Below the pieces are notes generated by a model that saw nothing but the letters and a program-made list of their open reading frames with translations, did not search any database and was not told where the DNA came from. A program made the position numbers and the translations under genes. A stretch of DNA of 64,000 bases from CAVVFX01 sp963747535 (GTDB taxonomy: Bacteria > Acidobacteriota > Terriglobia > Bryobacterales > Bryobacteraceae). The stretch is from NCBI GenBank assembly GCA_963747535.1, contig CAVVFX010000008.1, positions 372,001 to 436,000 of the forward strand. Direction: 5' to 3'. The first letter of the stretch is position 1. The number at the start of each line of letters is the position of its first letter. Of this stretch, positions 1 to 7,862 are shown one piece after another.

Positions 1-79
1 CGCCCCGCCATTCCAGAAACTCACGCATTTCCTGCGTGTACGGACAACTTGCGGTTCCGAATAACTCGAACTTAGGCAC
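1..79 (-). CDS. Glutaredoxin-like protein, partial (cut by left edge)
   Basis: Only the first 26 codons lie in the window. A GTG start overlaps the TAA stop of the upstream SIS gene by eight bases (GTGCCTAA). The frame reads (M)PKFELFGTASCPYTQEM..., a beta strand followed by a CPYT motif with its cysteine at residue 12, as in glutaredoxins; the second active-site cysteine is replaced by threonine. The tight overlap suggests it is the next gene of the hydrogenase operon, so a redox role in hydrogenase maturation or protection is possible but inferred. The gene cannot be classified further without the sequence to the left. Confidence 0.6.
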   Translation of the reverse strand, partial: MPKFELFGTASCPYTQEMREFLEWRG

Positions 80-1247
80 GAGCCAGCACCTCCAGCATTT
101 CGCGGATCACATGATAGATGGAAGCCTGCACTTCCTGGATGCGCGGGATGTAATCGCAGGAGACCACGACCGGATACTCTGCTACGCCGCGGCGCAGAAT
201 CTCACCGCCATCGTAGCCTAGCAGCGCAACCGTGAGCATGCCTCGCTTGCCGGCTTCTTCGAGCGCCATGATAATGTTCCGCGATCCGCCGCTGGTGGAA
301 ATGCCGACGGCAACGTCGTTAGGATTCGCCTGGGCGATCAACTGTCGAAGAAAGATGACTTCAGTCCCGATGTCGTTCGCCAACGCCGTTATATTGGCCG
401 GTTCGAGCGACAGCGAAACCGCCGGAATCGGACGGTATCCGGCAGGAGGGAGCACGCAGTCGATGGCCCAATCGTTGGCGTCGGTGGCGGAGCCTCCGTT
501 CCCGAACAGAATCAATTTGCCGCCTCGCGCCAGGCGTTCGTGGATGGCGACGGCGGTTTTGTGGATTTGCGCGGCCTGCCCGGACACCACTTGCGCACGC
601 AGCCTGGCGTCGTCCTCCACTTTCATTTCGATAGAGGCCGCAACCTCCTCCACGATCCCGTCCGTCTCCTGCTTTTCCTGGCCCAGGAACGGATACAGAA
701 ATCCAGCGTCGCCGACGTCGTGGCCCAGTTCGCGATGCTCGAAGAAGACGTGCACGGTCTCCCACAAGGTGTGATAAAGAATCTCGACCATCTCCTGGTG
801 CATGAAAGGATCCAGTGTGTGAGATTCGAAAAAGTAGGAACCCTCGATGCCAGGCAATGCGAACGTCATGGCGCCGCCATGTTTCGCGACTTGCAGCGCT
901 TCCCAAACCTCGGCATCGCCTTCGGGGGGCCCGAAGCCCATGACGATATCCTCCGGAAACGTGATCGCCTCCAGCCAGGGTCGAAAGGCGATGGAGAGAT
1001 CGAGAGCCGGCAGCGCGCGCTTGCCGACTATCACGGGGTGTACAAATTCTACCGAGACATGCTGCGCATCGGTGGCGTACGGTCCGCGGCCAAAGGCCAG
1101 CAGCCGTCCGCCCTTAAGGAAACGTTCGGACATTTCGCGCGACGCCAGAGCGAGTCTGCGCGCCTCTTTGGCGAAGAATTGCCGGAAGACTTCGTTGCGC
1201 TCGATCAGGCGCCGTTCAACGAGATTGGTAAGCGCGGGTTTTTGCAT
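72..1247 (-). CDS. Tandem SIS-domain protein of the hydrogenase cluster
   Basis: This 391-aa protein has two SIS (sugar isomerase) domains, roughly residues 40-200 and 230-390. The second carries a GmhA-like GNGGSATDAND loop and a TSGGS phosphosugar-binding turn; the first has the related GRGPYATDAQH segment. I chose the ATG at 1247, eight bases after the hypE stop, because the longer frame would run 107 bases into hypE. Single SIS proteins of the GmhA kind make heptose phosphates, but the fused double form inside a hydrogenase operon suggests a different, unknown job. It is the penultimate visible gene of the operon and overlaps the glutaredoxin start. Confidence 0.75.
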   Translation of the reverse strand: MQKPALTNLVERRLIERNEVFRQFFAKEARRLALASREMSERFLKGGRLLAFGRGPYATDAQHVSVEFVHPVIVGKRALPALDLSIAFRPWLEAITFPEDIVMGFGPPEGDAEVWEALQVAKHGGAMTFALPGIEGSYFFESHTLDPFMHQEMVEILYHTLWETVHVFFEHRELGHDVGDAGFLYPFLGQEKQETDGIVEEVAASIEMKVEDDARLRAQVVSGQAAQIHKTAVAIHERLARGGKLILFGNGGSATDANDWAIDCVLPPAGYRPIPAVSLSLEPANITALANDIGTEVIFLRQLIAQANPNDVAVGISTSGGSRNIIMALEEAGKRGMLTVALLGYDGGEILRRGVAEYPVVVSCDYIPRIQEVQASIYHVIREMLEVLARA

Positions 1248-1254
1248 AGATGTC

Positions 1255-2301
1255 CTAACAGATTCGCGGCAAGGGATCCCCAACCAACATGTCCACGATC
1301 CGGCTGCCTCCATACAGGGTGGTGACCACAACCGCGCCGGCAGGCTGCTCACAGATTTCACCGATCATGGCTGCGCCCTCGCCGCCCGGCACGCGTTGCA
1401 GGGCTTCCAGCGCAGCGCCCGCGGAATCGCGTGAGACTACAGCCAGGAACTGACCTTCGTTGGCAATGTGCAGGGGATCCAGACCCAGCAGTTCACAGGC
1501 TCCGCGCACGACGTCGCGAAGCGGAATTCTCTCTTCGAAGAGTTGCACGCCCAGACGGCAATCGCGGGCGAGTTCGTTGAGTGTGGTGGCTACGCCGCCG
1601 CGCGTAGGATCGCGCATCCAGCGAATATCCGGACCCACGGCTGCAGCCAGAGCTTCTACGAGCGGCAGTACCGGGCGGGTGTCGGAACAGATGTCGGCTT
1701 CGAGATCCAACTCTCCACGCGCCAGAAGGATGGTCACGCCGTGATCACCAATCGGGCCTGACAGCAGAATCTTGTCGCCAGGAATGACCGACTTCGGCGA
1801 GAGGTGCACACCTGGAATCGGCAGGCCGACGCCGGTAGTAGTGATGTACATGTGATCGGCCTGGCCATGTTCAACTACTTTCGTATCGCCACTCGCAATG
1901 CGCACTTGAGCGACGCATGCGGCCTTGGCCATGGCGTGGACCTCGGCTTCCAGCACTGCGGAGGGCAAGCCGGCTTCGAGAATAAAACTCACCGCGAGAG
2001 CGACGGCCCGAGTGCCCGAGACCGCGAGGTCGTTCACCGTCCCGTTCACCGCGAGTTCCCCGATGGACCCACCGGGAAAACGTAAAGGTTTGACTACGAA
2101 GCTGTCGGTGGTGATCGCAACGTGGGTCCCATCGATGGCAACCATGGCAGCGTCGCCCAACGGTTCCTGCGATCCGTTAAACAGCAACGGCGCGAACAGA
2201 CCCTCGACGAGCCGGCGGCTGGCCTTGCCACCGGCGCCGTGCGCCATCTCGATCTGCGGATCGCGGAAACGAAGTTTGACTGCACCGTCAGACTGCTGCA
2301 T
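1255..2301 (-). CDS. hypE: Hydrogenase maturation protein HypE
   Basis: HypE dehydrates the carbamoyl group that HypF places on its C-terminal cysteine, giving the cyanide ligands of the NiFe active site. The 348-aa frame shows the AIRS/PurM fold landmarks: MAHGAGGK near the N-terminus, a DSFVV metal and ATP segment, NDLAVSGTRA, and DPTRGGVATTLNE in the second domain. The protein ends in PRIC, the conserved tail whose cysteine carries the thiocyanate. It follows hypD after 30 bases and precedes the SIS gene after eight. The acceptor scaffold is HypC-HypD, encoded just upstream. Confidence 0.95.
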   Translation of the reverse strand: MQQSDGAVKLRFRDPQIEMAHGAGGKASRRLVEGLFAPLLFNGSQEPLGDAAMVAIDGTHVAITTDSFVVKPLRFPGGSIGELAVNGTVNDLAVSGTRAVALAVSFILEAGLPSAVLEAEVHAMAKAACVAQVRIASGDTKVVEHGQADHMYITTTGVGLPIPGVHLSPKSVIPGDKILLSGPIGDHGVTILLARGELDLEADICSDTRPVLPLVEALAAAVGPDIRWMRDPTRGGVATTLNELARDCRLGVQLFEERIPLRDVVRGACELLGLDPLHIANEGQFLAVVSRDSAGAALEALQRVPGGEGAAMIGEICEQPAGAVVVTTLYGGSRIVDMLVGDPLPRIC

Positions 2302-2328
2302 GGATGTCCCCCACCATTTGCGATTTCA

Positions 2329-2418
2329 CCGCTAACCGCGGGGCAGGCCGCGGTTCAATGTGTCTGAAACCTGCGCCTTTACCACCGCGAGCGACGTTTG
2401 GCCGCAGTTCCTGGAGAG
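2329..2418. repeat. 90-bp dispersed repeat, copy 1 (inside the hypD 3' end)
   Basis: This segment aligns without gaps to 63319-63408; by hand count 76 of 90 bases match. The two ends are identical (CCGCTAACCG at one side, CTGGAGAG at the other). Here it supplies the last codons and the stop of hypD, while the second copy lies between genes. Confidence 0.8.
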
Positions 2419-3507
2419 AAATTCGTAACTGTGATAGGCCGCGCAGGAGCCTTCCGAGGAGACCATCAGCGCCCCGACCGGATGCTCCGGCGTGCACTCG
2501 CGCCCGAACAGTTTGCATTGGTTCGGTTTCAATACACCCTTCAGCACCTCTCCGCACTGCGCCGCCTTGGGATCGGTGACGCGAATACCCGGTATGTGGA
2601 AGCGCTGCTCGGCATCCCATGCGGCATAGCTGTCACGCAGGCGCAGGGCCGACTGCGAGATGAAGCCGAGACCTCGCCATTCAAAGTACGGCCGCAACTG
2701 GAACACCTCGTTCATGGCCCTCAGCGCCGCACGATTGCCTTCCCAGGGCACGACGCGTTTGTACTGGTTCTCTACGGCGGAACGTCCTTCGTGCATCTGC
2801 CGCAGCAGCATCACGATGGATTGCAGAATATCGAGCGGCTCGAAACCCGAGCAGACCACGGGCTTGCGCTCGTCCTTGGCAATCCATTCATACGGCCGGC
2901 AGCCAATCACCGTGGATACGTGTCCCGGGCCGATGAACGCATCGATCCGCATATCCGGAGAATCCAGGATGGCGCGCATGGCCGGAATGATGGTGACGTG
3001 GTTGGAGAAAACGGAAAAATTCCGCACACCTTCGCTTTTGGCGCGCATGAGCGTGAGCGCCGTCGAGGGTGCGGTAGTTTCGAAGCCGATAGCAAAAAAC
3101 ATGACGTGCCGATCCGGGTTCCGGCGGGCCATTTTCAAAGCGTCGGAAGGAGAGTAGACGATCCGCACATCCGCGCCGCGCGCCTTGTATTCGAGCGGCG
3201 TACCTTTTGCGCCGGGCACGCGCATCATGTCGCCAAACGCGGTGAAGATGACATCGGGCTGCAAACACATGGAAAGCCCGTCATCGATTCTTCCCATAGG
3301 CAGCACGCAGACCGGACAACCGGGCCCATGGACCAGTTCGATATTCGGCGGAAGCAAATCCTTCAGCCCGAAACGATAGATGGCATGCGTATGTCCGCCG
3401 CAAACCTCCATGAAGCGGTAATGCCGCTTTTCGCCCGCGAGACGCCGGATCTCTTCAGCGGTTCGCGAAATGATTTCAGGATCGCGAAATTCATCGATGA
3501 ATCTCAT
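2332..3507 (-). CDS. hypD: Hydrogenase maturation protein HypD
   Basis: HypD is the iron-sulfur scaffold that, with HypC, assembles the Fe(CN)2CO group. Visible family motifs include CGGHTH, GPGCPVCVLP, GFETTAP, GPGHVS and the cysteine-rich CKLFGREC. I chose the ATG at 3507 (MRFIDEFRD), because upstream codons are translations of a dispersed repeat. The conserved family sequence ends at SSEGSCAAYHSY; the following 29 or so residues are encoded almost entirely by the 90-bp repeat, so the natural C-terminus has been extended. About 110 bases of palindromic repeat separate it from hypC. Confidence 0.95.
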   Translation of the reverse strand: MRFIDEFRDPEIISRTAEEIRRLAGEKRHYRFMEVCGGHTHAIYRFGLKDLLPPNIELVHGPGCPVCVLPMGRIDDGLSMCLQPDVIFTAFGDMMRVPGAKGTPLEYKARGADVRIVYSPSDALKMARRNPDRHVMFFAIGFETTAPSTALTLMRAKSEGVRNFSVFSNHVTIIPAMRAILDSPDMRIDAFIGPGHVSTVIGCRPYEWIAKDERKPVVCSGFEPLDILQSIVMLLRQMHEGRSAVENQYKRVVPWEGNRAALRAMNEVFQLRPYFEWRGLGFISQSALRLRDSYAAWDAEQRFHIPGIRVTDPKAAQCGEVLKGVLKPNQCKLFGRECTPEHPVGALMVSSEGSCAAYHSYEFLSRNCGQTSLAVVKAQVSDTLNRGLPRG

Positions 3508-3524
3508 GTCATGTTCCTGTACTA

Positions 3525-3610
3525 CTAAACCTTCGCGCACGAAACGTCTGCTGCGCACGAAAACGTCTGCTGCGCAGACGGGCAGACCACGAAAAGCGAG
3601 GGTCTGCCCC
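3525..3610. repeat. Composite palindromic repeat between hypC and hypD
   Basis: The segment starts with TGTACTACTAA and contains a hairpin CGTCTGC-TGC-GCAGACG (3564-3580), preceded by a partial duplicate at 3544-3556, then a second hairpin GGGCAGACC-N12-GGTCTGCCC (3580-3609). The same two-hairpin unit recurs near 27.5, 31.6, 36.9, 40.9, 47.1 and 54.2 kb. It sits in the hypC-hypD mRNA and could affect stability or coupling. Confidence 0.75.
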
Positions 3611-3617
3611 ACGGGCG

Positions 3618-3881
3618 TTAGGTGTAGCCCGTCACTTCTTCGATGGCTGCCTGCTGCTCTCCGAGTATGGTCAACATGTGCAACTGGTCCAGCGCATCCT
3701 CTTCGCTGATCTTGCTCATGGCAAAACCGACGTGAATCAGGACCCAGTCACCTGGAACCGGCGGGTCGTCCTGAAGCAGCCCCAGATCCACCTTACGACG
3801 TACGCCGACTACGTCGACCAACGCTATGTCACGTTCGCCGGACATCAGTTCTACAACCTTTCCCGGTATTGCTAGGCACAT
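3618..3881 (-). CDS. hypC: Hydrogenase maturation chaperone HypC
   Basis: The 87-aa protein begins MCLAIPGKVVEL, the HypC/HupF signature whose Cys2 binds the Fe(CN)2CO precursor and later contacts the large subunit. A second family block, GDWVLIHVGFAMSKI, follows. Length is normal for the family. The start overlaps the end of the YceI-like gene by ten bases, which argues for one transcript with the structural genes. Confidence 0.95.
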   Translation of the reverse strand: MCLAIPGKVVELMSGERDIALVDVVGVRRKVDLGLLQDDPPVPGDWVLIHVGFAMSKISEEDALDQLHMLTILGEQQAAIEEVTGYT

Positions 3882-4465
3882 GACGATCCACCTGTCTTCC
3901 CGGCTTCACACTTGCGGGCCACGATATCGAACGTGCATTTCAGTTCATCCTTCACCTTCATGGCTCCTCCTGCAACCGAGACCAGTTTGATGCCGTATGC
4001 GGTTTGCGAGACAGAAAAACTACCATAAGCACGGAGAGTTTCCGGGCCGGCCGCGAGATCCGCCACCAACGGTTGAACGCGAGAGGCTCCGCGCAATAGC
4101 AGTTGACCGCTAAGATTCACGCGGTATCGCCCCGGGCCTGGTTCGCTAATCGAAATCACCGAGCCTTCGTAAGCGATTTCCGGATATCGTTCCGTCTCGA
4201 GCACCTCCTCTTTCATGGTTCGTTCAATTTCGCGACGGTCTTTATCGCTGACGTCGGTAGTCAGCGCCAGCGAATCGGAGCGTATCTTCATGAGGAGCGA
4301 TCCGTCGCGCGGTGAACCGGGCGAGAATTTCGCCTCGCCCGTGAAATCGCGAATCGCAAATGTAGGGTTATGGCCAAAGCCAGAAAGAAATCCGCCGGCA
4401 AAAGCCTGAACCGTGAAGCGGCTCAATTTCGGATCGATGGCATATTGAACAGGTGCGTCGGCCAT
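3872..4465 (-). CDS. YceI-like family protein
   Basis: This 197-aa protein resembles the YceI lipocalin-like family: it opens with YAIDPKLSRFTVQAF, continues with GHNPTFAIRDFTGE and a long series of beta strands, and has the conserved VKDELKCTFDIVA end. YceI proteins bind isoprenoid-type ligands. Unlike periplasmic members it has no signal peptide, so it is probably cytoplasmic. Three cysteines lie near the C-terminus. It starts four bases after the small membrane protein and overlaps hypC, so it is part of the hydrogenase operon; a role in quinone handling would be a guess. Confidence 0.7.
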   Translation of the reverse strand: MADAPVQYAIDPKLSRFTVQAFAGGFLSGFGHNPTFAIRDFTGEAKFSPGSPRDGSLLMKIRSDSLALTTDVSDKDRREIERTMKEEVLETERYPEIAYEGSVISISEPGPGRYRVNLSGQLLLRGASRVQPLVADLAAGPETLRAYGSFSVSQTAYGIKLVSVAGGAMKVKDELKCTFDIVARKCEAGKTGGSSCA

Positions 4466-4469
4466 TCGA

Positions 4470-4676
4470 TCACATCGATTTCAGTTTCATATAGCGCTCG
4501 AGATCGGGAATCGCCGCGGCCATCATACCGCCAATTCCCGCCTGTCCGAGATAGCGCCGGACCGCCGGGTGATTCATGATCAGGCCCGCGCCAAATACGA
4601 TGAGCGCCACGCCTCCGATGGCCATAAGGATGTCTTTGGATTCTGATGAATCCGGTTTTGCAAGGTGCTGTTCCAT
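4470..4676 (-). CDS. Small single-pass membrane protein in hydrogenase operon
   Basis: This 68-aa protein has a polar N-terminus (about 14 residues), one hydrophobic segment (about residues 15-33, ILMAIGGVALIVFGAGLIM) and a mixed C-terminal helix. I do not recognise the family. It lies between the protease and YceI-like genes with gaps of 17 and 4 bases. The hydrogenase subunits lack export signals and membrane anchors, so this protein is a candidate anchor or scaffold, by position only. Confidence 0.6.
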   Translation of the reverse strand: MEQHLAKPDSSESKDILMAIGGVALIVFGAGLIMNHPAVRRYLGQAGIGGMMAAAIPDLERYMKLKSM

Positions 4677-4693
4677 TTACCAGTACTCCCTTT

Positions 4694-5512
4694 CTAAACG
4701 TTCGATTGCAATTCGTTCAAGACTTTTTCAACGAGTATTTCGACGGCAGTCACGGCTTCACCGACAGCATCCTCAACCGGCGCGCTGAGCCCCATATGTC
4801 CCTCTTCCCCTCCCAACGACTCGGGCTCGCATCCCACCAGCAGGACGCGCTTCAGATTGCCGCCCATCGAGGTGGCCACGCGTAGCACATTCATCGGATT
4901 CATGCTGTGCGCTTCCACGGGTGCAAATTGTCCGGCCGCCGAAGCCAGTTCTGTGAGGTCCGGCTCAATCACGTAAAGGGTTCCGGGTTGGCCGCCGCGA
5001 GGGCATGCATCCACGAGAATCGTTACGTCGGGGCCGTCCATGAGCGCGTACGCGAGGTCGAACCCCCGGATGCCAAAGTCCACGACCCGAACGTTCTCGG
5101 GGAACGGTCGCTCCGCCAGGCGCTTCGCCACTTCCACGCCAAAGCCGTCGTCGCCGAGAAAGATATTCCCGATGCCCGCAACCAGGATTCGATCCTGCCG
5201 CTGCGCCACCGCGGCCGGCAGTGGCACCACTTCATCCGGGGCAAAGAAGAAGCGATGGCCGGGTTGCTTTTTCATTCCCAGATCGCGGCCGGGATCGTCG
5301 TCTACCACCACGGCCAACTGGAACTTGCCTTCATAATCCTGCTCGATACCCTCAATCGTCGCGACCATGCCGCCGAGAGCCACATCGAAGATATCGCCGC
5401 CCTGCCGCGGACGCAAGCGGACCCGATCGCCGGGTTTCACTTCCACACCACCGATGCTCAGGCTTGCCGCCGGTGCTTTGTCCTCGAGAAGGCGCCATTC
5501 CCACTCGTTCAT
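4694..5512 (-). CDS. Hydrogenase maturation protease with extra N-terminal domain
   Basis: The C-terminal part (about residues 105-272) is a HyaD/HybD/HycI-type endopeptidase, which removes the C-terminal extension of the large subunit after nickel insertion. It shows GIGNIFLGDDGFGVEV, DFGIRGFDLAY and AHSMNP, matching the Glu/Asp, Asp and His nickel-sensing positions; the first is Asp here. About 105 residues precede it and look like a small beta-rich domain, which most members lack. The ATG at 5512 overlaps the preceding stop as ATGA. The likely substrate is HhyL, which has a 33-residue tail. Confidence 0.85.
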   Translation of the reverse strand: MNEWEWRLLEDKAPAASLSIGGVEVKPGDRVRLRPRQGGDIFDVALGGMVATIEGIEQDYEGKFQLAVVVDDDPGRDLGMKKQPGHRFFFAPDEVVPLPAAVAQRQDRILVAGIGNIFLGDDGFGVEVAKRLAERPFPENVRVVDFGIRGFDLAYALMDGPDVTILVDACPRGGQPGTLYVIEPDLTELASAAGQFAPVEAHSMNPMNVLRVATSMGGNLKRVLLVGCEPESLGGEEGHMGLSAPVEDAVGEAVTAVEILVEKVLNELQSNV

Positions 5513-6552
5513 GGGTTCACCCTGATGGACGTCCGCAGACCGCGCAGCACGCCATGGAGTTTGAGCCACTGCTCTTCGGGCAGCGACTCGGTGCGCTCGA
5601 GGATCCGCCGCCCGCGCTCATCCGATTGACGCATTTCGCGCTTCTCTTCATCGGTGAGAGTCAAAATGCGAAGGGACAGAATTTCATCGATCTCGGTGCC
5701 GTCGCAAAGATCGCCGGCGCTCTCCGGTGCGATCTGCGGATAGTCGTAGAGAATGATCGGCGACGAAAGTATCGCGTCGCGCTGACCCTCCTCGCCGGCC
5801 AGAACTGGAAACGTACCGACGTTTTCGCATTGCTCAGCGACAAGCGCGTGAGACTCCGGCGGATCGATCAAGGAGATAAACTCCCCGCCGCGGACCGTCA
5901 GGATCTTGTGAGCGGAAACGAGCGATCGCAATAGCGCGGCCTCGCGTCCGGATTGCGGCGTCTGGTTCGGAGTCCGATTTTCGAGGCGGACCGTGATGCG
6001 CACAAGGTCCTTCCCGACACGCGTCGCAAAAGCTTCTACTGCTCCGAAGACGGCCTGCTGCTCCCGCACGATCAACAAGGCGATGCGCCCGCCCACGTCG
6101 CGCACGGTTTCAATGGTGCGGCTCGCCGGAAGCGTGAATTCCTGGTGTATAGGGCGCTCGCGCATCTCATCGAGGGACCCGGACAACACAGTTTCCCGTT
6201 CGACACCTTCCTGCCACGACTGGTAGATGCGGCAGCCGCATTCGATCTTATCGACCGGATGCGACGGCGGTTCTATACCTTCGGGCAACTCCGCAACCGG
6301 CTCGTCGAGTTCGCGAACGGTCCGCGCGGTCAAATGCAAAAAGCGGATCTTCACGTCCAGTTCGGCGCCGGCCTGCCGAGTCTCGGCAAGACACTCGGTC
6401 TGCATGATCGCAGCCCCCTCGCTAGAATTTGCGGGATATACGACTCCGAAGTTCCATCGCTGTTGATTTTTGACGGAGGAGGGACAGTAAGGATACAGAA
6501 TGTATCCTTCGTAGAGCACCGCTTTCGCAACCTCTTCCGCACGGTTGCTCAT
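5509..6552 (-). CDS. Conserved protein of group 1h hydrogenase clusters, unknown function
   Basis: This 347-aa protein begins MSNRAEEVAKAVLYEGYILYP and has no signal peptide or membrane segment. A cysteine-rich stretch includes CGCRIYQSW. I recognise it as the type of protein found in group 1h hydrogenase operons but know no function. The ATG at 6552 overlaps the DUF6084 stop as ATGA, and its own stop overlaps the protease start in the same way, so the three are probably translated together. The longer frame upstream of 6552 is an artefact of the overlapping gene. Confidence 0.7.
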   Translation of the reverse strand: MSNRAEEVAKAVLYEGYILYPYCPSSVKNQQRWNFGVVYPANSSEGAAIMQTECLAETRQAGAELDVKIRFLHLTARTVRELDEPVAELPEGIEPPSHPVDKIECGCRIYQSWQEGVERETVLSGSLDEMRERPIHQEFTLPASRTIETVRDVGGRIALLIVREQQAVFGAVEAFATRVGKDLVRITVRLENRTPNQTPQSGREAALLRSLVSAHKILTVRGGEFISLIDPPESHALVAEQCENVGTFPVLAGEEGQRDAILSSPIILYDYPQIAPESAGDLCDGTEIDEILSLRILTLTDEEKREMRQSDERGRRILERTESLPEEQWLKLHGVLRGLRTSIRVNP

Positions 6553-7217
6553 GATGCCACCGCCTCCTCTTTCTGCCGATCGCGTGTCTGTCGATCGAGC
6601 AGGTGCTCCAGAAGCTGTTCCCAACCAGGGATCGCGTGCTCCATTTTGTATTGCTGCAGACGTTCGAAGACGTCCCGGCGGAGGGTCAGCCAGGCCGTAT
6701 TGGGGTAGTAGAGATCCATCATCTCTTTCCATACGTTGACGGGCAACCGGAACCGCGTTTCCTTGTCCCATGAGATCGGCGCCACCTGTAATGCTCCAGA
6801 TTCACCGGCGTAGAAAACAGTGCCACTGAACATCAGGCACAGAGGTACTTCCCCGTCCTCGAGGCCATGAAAATACTTGGTGGCCGCAACGTTGAAATCG
6901 AAAGTGCAGGGCACCTGCATCTTGGCTACCGTGCTGCCCTGGAACGACGAAACCACCAGGCTGGTATTCGTCCAAAGCATGTTACGCAGCGTCCGGCTCC
7001 AGCGGTTTGGTTCACCAAACAGGTCGAGCAGGTGCTCCTGCTCCCCGGGAGTGTACCGGCGGCGCGTCACCTCCATCTGGATCTGACAGCGCAGCGCGAT
7101 GGTGTAGATCATTTCCTGCGCGGGCGCATTGTCGATTCGCAGCTTGAAATCGATGGCAGGAGCCGCGGCAAACGGAACCGCTTCGGCGCCTTCAACCAGG
7201 AAACTCAGGTCCGGCAT
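6549..7217 (-). CDS. DUF6084-type hydrogenase cluster protein
   Basis: This 222-aa protein starts MPDLSFLVEGAEAVPFAAAP and contains PCTFDFNVAATKYFHGLEDGE and FSGTVFYAGE, blocks I associate from memory with the DUF6084 family of group 1h hydrogenase operons. No enzymatic motif is apparent. I chose the ATG at 7217, which overlaps the end of the DUF5947-type gene by 13 bases; the 36 codons upstream of it are out-of-frame sequence of that gene. Function is unknown; a dedicated assembly role is inferred from the constant genomic company. Confidence 0.75.
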   Translation of the reverse strand: MPDLSFLVEGAEAVPFAAAPAIDFKLRIDNAPAQEMIYTIALRCQIQMEVTRRRYTPGEQEHLLDLFGEPNRWSRTLRNMLWTNTSLVVSSFQGSTVAKMQVPCTFDFNVAATKYFHGLEDGEVPLCLMFSGTVFYAGESGALQVAPISWDKETRFRLPVNVWKEMMDLYYPNTAWLTLRRDVFERLQQYKMEHAIPGWEQLLEHLLDRQTRDRQKEEAVAS

Positions 7218-7862
7218 GCCTTCTCCTTCAAACCGGCAAAGAACTGTCCGATCTCCCGCCAGACTTCCGTCCCGCCCGAGAAGCCCCGCCAGGAACCGCG
7301 GATCAGGCCGACGAGCTTGTAGCACTCGTCGATCGGCGCGACGAAGTAGTCGGAGGAGTTACCGCCTCGTGACTGCGCGATCCGGTTCACCAGCAGGGCT
7401 TCTACGTCCGGTTCCATATCGCTGAGCGCGGGATTCAATTGCACGATCTCGTTCCAGTTGTCGAGGGTGAGCATGGACTCAATCGGTCCTCCCGGGACTG
7501 GGATAAAGCGCGACCATGCGGTTCTCCGGAGTGCTCTCGAAAATAAATGCCATGTTGATAGGGATCATCAGGCTGTCCCACTGTGCGTCAGTCATCTGAA
7601 AATCCGTCAAGGATCGAACACGGCGCGGTACACGCTTGTAAGTGGTGTCGCCGCGAACGCTGAAGAGCATCGCGCAGGCGCCGCACGCGCACAGTACCTT
7701 CCGTTTTTCGGGCTCCAGAAGGTGTGGGTGATCCGTGGGAATTTCGGCGGCGCAGAGTTCGCAGCGTTCCACGAATTCGCGCTTTCGAGCGAAGCCGCGG
7801 AGGAGGCTCAAGGCACGCGCGATGGATTTCGGCTGGTCCGTGTCTGTCAGGGATTCGGTCAT
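7205..7862 (-). CDS. DUF5947-type protein, split by a frameshift
   Basis: Two frames together give one DUF5947-like protein. The first (7862-7479) has CELC and CACGAC cysteine motifs, probably a metal site, then IPINMAFIFES and YPSPG before a stop. The second, open before its first ATG (7474), reads PGGPIESMLTLDNW...DVEALLVNR...PIDECYKLVGLIRGSWRGFSGG. Joining them needs a +1 shift inside CCCGGGAGG near 7488-7496. The gene overlaps the NifU-like stop (ATGA at 7862) and the DUF6084 start. Either the shift is real (mutation or programmed) or it is a one-base assembly error; the intact operon around it favours a product being made. Confidence 0.75.

Noticed and set aside
540..3528. Long plus-strand open frames opposite the SIS, hypE and hypD genes
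   Set aside because: They are antisense shadows of well-supported genes in a GC-rich genome, with low-complexity arginine- and histidine-rich products and no family features.
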